A program made the position numbers and the translations under genes. The notes under the pieces were generated by a model. The model did no database searches. It worked only from the letters and a program-made list of their open reading frames with translations, and was not told the origin of the DNA. A stretch of DNA of 64,000 nt from Tepidiphilus margaritifer DSM 15129 (GTDB taxonomy: Bacteria; Pseudomonadota; Gammaproteobacteria; Burkholderiales; Rhodocyclaceae): NCBI RefSeq assembly GCF_000425565.1, contig NZ_AUDR01000014.1, positions 243,501-307,500 of the forward strand, in the 5' to 3' direction. Below, in pieces: positions 60,092 through 64,000 of this stretch. Position 1 is the first letter of the stretch. Every line of letters starts with the position of its first letter.

Positions 60092-61267
60092 GTGCAACGC
60101 GGAATTACTGGAACATACACCGCCACCGCCGTGGCGGGCGAGACGGTGCGCGCTTTCGTGCCGGCGCCCCTGCCGCCGACACCCGCCATCGAGCTGACCG
60201 GTGCGCGCCAGCGCCTGCTCGAACGTGCGCTGCTCGCCTGCGGACGGCTGGATGCCATCACCGCGCTGCTGCCCGAGCCCGATCTTTTCCTCTACGCCTA
60301 CGTGCGGCGCGAGGCCGTGCTCTCCAGCCAGATCGAGGGCACGCAAAGCTCCCTGCAGAACCTGCTGGCTGCCGAGGCGCAACTGTTCGACCCGGATACC
60401 CCCAGGGACGTGAACGAGGTGGCCAACTACGTGCGCGCCATGAACCATGGCCTGGCCCGGCTGGCCGACCTGCCCGTCTCCGTGCGCCTGATCCGCGAGA
60501 TCCACGCCGAACTGATGCAGGGCGTACGCGGTGGGCGCCTCACACCGGGCGAGCTGCGCACCAGCCAGAACTGGATCGGCCCCGGCGGCTGCACCCTGGC
60601 CAACGCCACCTTCGTCCCGCCTCCGCCGCACGAGGTGCCCGGCGCCCTGTCCGACCTGGAAAGGTTCCTGCACGACGGCGCCGGCCTGCCGCCCCTGATC
60701 CAGGTGGGGCTGGCGCATGCCCAGTTCGAAACCATCCACCCCTTCCTCGATGGCAACGGCCGCGTGGGGCGCCTGCTCATCACCTTCCTGCTCACGGAAA
60801 AGCGCCTGCTGGGCAAGCCGGTGCTCTACCTCTCGCACTACATCAAGCAGCACCGCAGCGAGTACTACGAACGCCTGCAGGCCGTGCGCGACGCCGGGGA
60901 CTGGGAAGGCTGGCTGGGCTTCTTCCTGGAAGGTGTGGTCAGCGTCAGCCGCGAAGCCGCCCGGACCGCCGCCGCCATCCTGCGCATGCGTGAAGAGTTC
61001 CGCGCCCGCATCACCGAAGGGTTGGGCCGCGCCGCGGCCAACGGCCAGCGCGTCATGGACCAGCTGTTCGACCACCCCATCGTCAACGTGGCCACCGTGC
61101 GCGAATGGCTGGACCTCACTCCCGCTGGCGCCAACCAGATCGTCAGCAGGCTGGAAGGCATCGGCCTGCTGCGCGAGATCACCGGCTACGCGCGCAACCG
61201 GCGGTTCGTGTTCGAGCCGTACTTGAGGCTGTTTGATGAACAGAGGGAGGACGGCTATGGCGGATAA
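60092..61267 (+). CDS. Fic-family protein AMP-transferase (class II, self-inhibited)
   Basis: The 391-residue protein starts with GTG after AGGAG. The N-terminal Fic_N region holds an inhibitory helix motif S78-S-Q-I-E82-G83 that fits the [S/T]xxxE[G/N] rule. The Fic core carries the full catalytic motif HPFLDGNGRVGR at 216-227. A C-terminal winged helix (about 325-380, VATVREWLDLTPAGANQIVSRL) is common in such proteins. Intact chemistry suggests AMP transfer to a hydroxyl on some target protein, released when the inhibitory Glu moves. It overlaps hsdS by 11 bases, so the two are coupled. Confidence 0.9.
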   Translation: MQRGITGTYTATAVAGETVRAFVPAPLPPTPAIELTGARQRLLERALLACGRLDAITALLPEPDLFLYAYVRREAVLSSQIEGTQSSLQNLLAAEAQLFDPDTPRDVNEVANYVRAMNHGLARLADLPVSVRLIREIHAELMQGVRGGRLTPGELRTSQNWIGPGGCTLANATFVPPPPHEVPGALSDLERFLHDGAGLPPLIQVGLAHAQFETIHPFLDGNGRVGRLLITFLLTEKRLLGKPVLYLSHYIKQHRSEYYERLQAVRDAGDWEGWLGFFLEGVVSVSREAARTAAAILRMREEFRARITEGLGRAAANGQRVMDQLFDHPIVNVATVREWLDLTPAGANQIVSRLEGIGLLREITGYARNRRFVFEPYLRLFDEQREDGYGG

Positions 61268-62582
61268 GTGGCGCGTAGTCACGCTCGGCGATGTTGCCGA
61301 CTTGGTCCGAGGCGTCTCGTATCGCCCAAGCGATCTGCTGGCGGACGGCGCGGAGGGCATCCCATTGCTCCGCGCCACCAACATCAAGAACCAGGCGCTT
61401 GAGCTCGCCGACGTTCTCTTCGTTCCGCCTGCGTTGGTTCGGGATCATCAGCGACTGCGCCGCTTCGATGTCGTAATCGCCATGTCTAGTGGTAGTCGCG
61501 ATGCTGTTGGTCGGCTCGCGCAACTCCGCAGAGACTGGGTAGGCTGTGTTGGTGCGTTTTGCGGAGTAGTTCGGGCCGATCCTAAACGCGTGCATCCGGA
61601 GTATCTGGGCTACGTGCTTCAGTCACCAGCGTTTCGAACTCACGTCGAAACCCGGGCGGTCGGAACTGCGATCATGAATCTGTCGCGTGACCGCATTCTT
61701 GGATTCACCTTGCGCCTACCGGATCTGCCGGAGCAAAGTGCCATCGCCCACATCCTCGGCACGCTCGACGACAAGATCGAACTCAACCGCAAGCAGAACG
61801 AAACGCTGGAAGCCATGGCCCGCGCCCTGTTCAAGGCATGGTTCGTGGACTTCGAACCCGTGCGCGCCAAGATGGAAGGCCGCTGGCAGCGCGGCCAATC
61901 CCTCCCCGGCCTCCCCGCCCACCTCTACGAGCTCTTCCCCGACCGCCTCGTCGAATCGGAGTTGGGGGAGATTCCGGAGGGGTGGGAAGTGACGTCGCTG
62001 GCAGAGTTCTCTTCCCTGAATCCGGAAACTTGGACAAGAAGTACACGACCGAAGCAAATTCACTATGTAGATCTTTCGAATACAAAGTGGGGGCGTATTG
62101 AAAGCGTCGCAAATTATGATGCTGACAATGCGCCTAGTCGTGCACAGCGTGTATTGCGTCCATTGGACACGATTGTCGGGACGGTTCGTCCTGGGAATGG
62201 CTCCTACGCGATGATCTCGGATGAAGGACTGACGGGCAGCACAGGGTTTGCTGTTCTGCGGCCAGTACAGCGCGAGTTTGCCGAGCTCATCTACCTGGCG
62301 GCTACTTCTCGTGAAAACATCGAGAGACTCTCGAATCTTGCAGATGGCGGGGCATATCCTGCCGTTCGACCTGAAGTCGTATCTGCGACACCGGTGCCAC
62401 GTGCAGGCAAAGAGCTAATCAACGAGTTCTCGCGACAAGTCCGTCCGATGCTATCAGGTATTACAGATAACGAACACGTATCCCGCACCCTCGCCGAACT
62501 CCGCGACACCCTGCTGCCTAGGCTAATCTCCGGCGAGCTGCGCGTTTCAAAGTTGGATATTCAAGGAGTCTGCGATGACTGA
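61257..62582 (+). CDS. hsdS: Type I restriction-modification specificity subunit HsdS
   Basis: The 441-residue DNA-recognition subunit has TRD1 (about 5-155), a central conserved coiled-coil spacer (about 160-210, PEQSAIAHILGTLDDKIELN), TRD2 (about 235-400) and a terminal spacer (SRTLAELRDTLLPRLISGEL). The start at 61257 follows GGGAGG and lies in fic; the stop lies in sir2. TRD2 DNA is visibly more AT-rich than the spacers, as expected when TRDs are swapped. The target sequence cannot be read from the protein. Confidence 0.95.
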   Translation: MADKWRVVTLGDVADLVRGVSYRPSDLLADGAEGIPLLRATNIKNQALELADVLFVPPALVRDHQRLRRFDVVIAMSSGSRDAVGRLAQLRRDWVGCVGAFCGVVRADPKRVHPEYLGYVLQSPAFRTHVETRAVGTAIMNLSRDRILGFTLRLPDLPEQSAIAHILGTLDDKIELNRKQNETLEAMARALFKAWFVDFEPVRAKMEGRWQRGQSLPGLPAHLYELFPDRLVESELGEIPEGWEVTSLAEFSSLNPETWTRSTRPKQIHYVDLSNTKWGRIESVANYDADNAPSRAQRVLRPLDTIVGTVRPGNGSYAMISDEGLTGSTGFAVLRPVQREFAELIYLAATSRENIERLSNLADGGAYPAVRPEVVSATPVPRAGKELINEFSRQVRPMLSGITDNEHVSRTLAELRDTLLPRLISGELRVSKLDIQGVCDD

Positions 62583-63756
62583 AGAAAAGAAAAAAGCTGT
62601 CGTCATGGCCTTCAAGCCTCCCCGGTCATCCGAATGGAAGTCTTTGCAGACTGAAGAAAGCAATGACATAGGTGTAGATCAGGCGCGGAGAAACCAAGAT
62701 GAGCTTTACAACGTGCTACTTTCCTCGCTGCAAATGCAGCATCTTGTCGTTCTCGCTGGTTCCGGGTGCTCAATGGGAGCCGGTGGGCCGAGCATGTTAG
62801 ACCTTTGGAATGAAGTCGTCGGCACAAACCCTAGCGACAAAGTGAAAAGTGTGATTGATACCGTAAGGTATGACATCACACACAAAAATATCGAAGCGCT
62901 TCTGTCACGCATCGAAGCAAGCTTGGCTTTGAATGAAGATAAGGCTTTAGAATCGTTCTTGAACGATAGCAAGCGACAGATCCTAGAGAAATGTTCTAAA
63001 TTTCTTGCCAACGAAGAAAAACTAGAAGCGCACAGGACTTTCGTTCATCGTCTATCCCGGCGTCGCGTTCGCGATCAGCGCCTAAAGATCTTCACCACCA
63101 ACTACGACCTGTGCTTTGAGAGCGCCGCCGGTGCGCTTGGGATTGTGGTGATTGATGGTTTCTCTTTTTCCTATCCCCGCAGGTTCGACCCCAGGTTTTT
63201 TGATCAGGATATCGTGCGGCGCCCACGCAACGGCAGCGAATCCGCGACTTATCTCGAAGGGGTGTTCCTTCTCTACAAGCTGCATGGGTCGGTGAACTGG
63301 GCAAACAAGGGTAATGGCAATGTTGTCCAGGAGGCATCACCAGAACCTCACGAGGCCTGCTTGATCTACCCGGCCGCAGGCAAATATCAGCAAAGTTTCC
63401 GGCAGCCTCATCTTGAACTCATGGCGCAATATATGGCGTCAGTACGGGAGCCCAATACCTGCATTATCGTCACGGGTTTTGGGTTCAATGATGACCATTT
63501 GAGTGAGCCTTTGATGTCGGCGGTTAATTCGAATCCGCACCTGCGCCTGATTGTTGTTGATCCATCAGCCAAGGAAAGGCTGGTTGATGGCAATGAACAC
63601 TGGGGGCGCCTTGGAGAGCTGAACGCACAAGGGGAAGATGTCTGGCTGATTTCCGCGGACTTCAATCAGTTTGCGCAACTTATTCCAGATTTGAGATCGC
63701 TGAGTCCTGCTGATGCGCTGGTGAAGGCGATTCGGGGCGTAGCGACGGCGGAGTAA
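62575..63756 (+). CDS. SIR2-family defence NADase
   Basis: The 393-residue protein has a SIR2 fold: LAGSGCSMGAGGPSM at 60-74, TTNYDLCFE near 174-182 with the conserved Asn and Asp, and the catalytic His in KLHGSVNW near 237. A C-terminal extension ends SPADALVKAIRG. It lacks the zinc ribbon of protein deacylases such as the one at 24078. Such SIR2 proteins destroy NAD on phage infection. The gene overlaps hsdS by 8 bases and is followed at 5 bases by a HerA-type gene, the known Sir2-HerA arrangement. Its base composition is AT-richer than the chromosome, a sign of transfer. Confidence 0.87.
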   Translation: MTEEKKKAVVMAFKPPRSSEWKSLQTEESNDIGVDQARRNQDELYNVLLSSLQMQHLVVLAGSGCSMGAGGPSMLDLWNEVVGTNPSDKVKSVIDTVRYDITHKNIEALLSRIEASLALNEDKALESFLNDSKRQILEKCSKFLANEEKLEAHRTFVHRLSRRRVRDQRLKIFTTNYDLCFESAAGALGIVVIDGFSFSYPRRFDPRFFDQDIVRRPRNGSESATYLEGVFLLYKLHGSVNWANKGNGNVVQEASPEPHEACLIYPAAGKYQQSFRQPHLELMAQYMASVREPNTCIIVTGFGFNDDHLSEPLMSAVNSNPHLRLIVVDPSAKERLVDGNEHWGRLGELNAQGEDVWLISADFNQFAQLIPDLRSLSPADALVKAIRGVATAE

Positions 63757-63761
63757 AGGCG

Positions 63762-64000
63762 ATGGAGCTCGAAAAGGTTTTCCCACGGGGTGTGTTACGC
63801 CCGGAGCTGTTCATCGGCGTTGTCGCTTCGGTCTCCGCGCGCTCGGTTGGCGTGAATTTGAGCGAGGCTGGCAGAGTTAGTGGCTCGCACTTTTCTGGCG
63901 CCAGGTACGGGCGGGGCGAGGTCGGGGAGTTTGTCCTTATCGAGGGCCAGCAGGGATTGCTGCTTGGCCGGATTGCGGAAGTCAAGCTTCGCGAATCTGA
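63762..64000 (+). CDS. HerA-type ATPase (N-terminus, partial)
   Basis: An open frame starting MELEKVFPRGVLRPELFIGV runs off the right edge (79 residues visible). It has the HAS-barrel pattern of HerA helicase/translocases: IGVVASVSARSVGVNL, then GRGEVGEFVLIEGQQGLLLG and RIAEVKL. HerA hexamers assemble with SIR2 in the Sir2-HerA anti-phage system, supplying the NTPase partner. The ATPase motifs lie outside the window, so the call rests on the N-terminal fold and on the neighbour. AGGCG precedes the ATG. Confidence 0.7.
   Translation, partial: MELEKVFPRGVLRPELFIGVVASVSARSVGVNLSEAGRVSGSHFSGARYGRGEVGEFVLIEGQQGLLLGRIAEVKLRES

Overview
The window is GC-rich, densely coded chromosomal DNA from a betaproteobacterium. 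Evidence for this: a PilU end; zapA followed by 6S RNA; lolB-ispE-tRNA-Gln-prs-rplY-pth-ychF in the classical order; and minCDE. A small cytochrome c (5314-5628) strongly resembles, from memory, the thermophilic cytochrome c-552 of Hydrogenophilus, so a member of the Hydrogenophilaceae (Hydrogenophilus or Tepidiphilus type) is my best guess. That placement is inference and was not searched.

Layout. 1-5305: the pilU 3' end, a 143-bp inverted-repeat element, an rRNA methyltransferase, a HemJ/CopD-type membrane protein, an epimerase-like protein, a 2Fe-2S flavin reductase and an HDOD protein. 5314-10040 (minus strand): cytochrome c, queF, a TauE-type permease, 6S RNA, zapA, a zapB-like gene and ilvD. 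10139-13020: lgt, malonyl-CoA decarboxylase and an FAH-family hydrolase. 13063-16238: a zinc-uptake operon (Zur-type regulator, an untracked 34-residue membrane peptide, znuC, znuB, znuA). 16364-23073: TPR protein, lolB, ispE, tRNA-Gln, prs, rplY, pth, ychF. 23091-27457: an EamA exporter, a sirtuin, a glycine-zipper surface protein, an alpha/beta hydrolase and gluQ. 27490-38447: amino-acid catabolism and uptake (putA, livKHMGF, an EamA exporter, gabD). 38573-47262: a Pat-like acyl-CoA synthetase/acetyltransferase, a sugar-phosphate mutarotase, tex, a cysteine-free Hsp33 and minCDE. 47351-52918: a SUF iron-sulfur operon (sufB-C-D-S-T-E). 52962-56510: XdhC, an amino-acid permease and MsrAB.

From 56544 to the right edge lies a defence island. 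A type I restriction-modification locus (hsdM and hsdS, with hsdR not in the window) is split by an AlbA_2/GHKL-ATPase-type regulator gene and a Fic AMP-transferase gene. It runs without a break into a Sir2-family NADase gene and the start of a HerA-type ATPase gene. fic-hsdS and hsdS-sir2 overlap, and sir2-herA are 5 bases apart, so they look like one transcript. Base composition becomes clearly more AT-rich within hsdS (its second target-recognition domain) and in sir2, as expected for swapped and transferred modules. This island is the most likely place for a composite or undescribed system.

Other points of interest are an Hsp33 with no cysteine at all, a 6S RNA whose terminator abuts the next start codon, a MITE-like repeat beside pilU, and a conserved-looking micro-ORF translationally coupled between zur and znuC. 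No rRNA, CRISPR array, prophage or transposase gene was seen, and no stretch over 300 bases lacks a gene.
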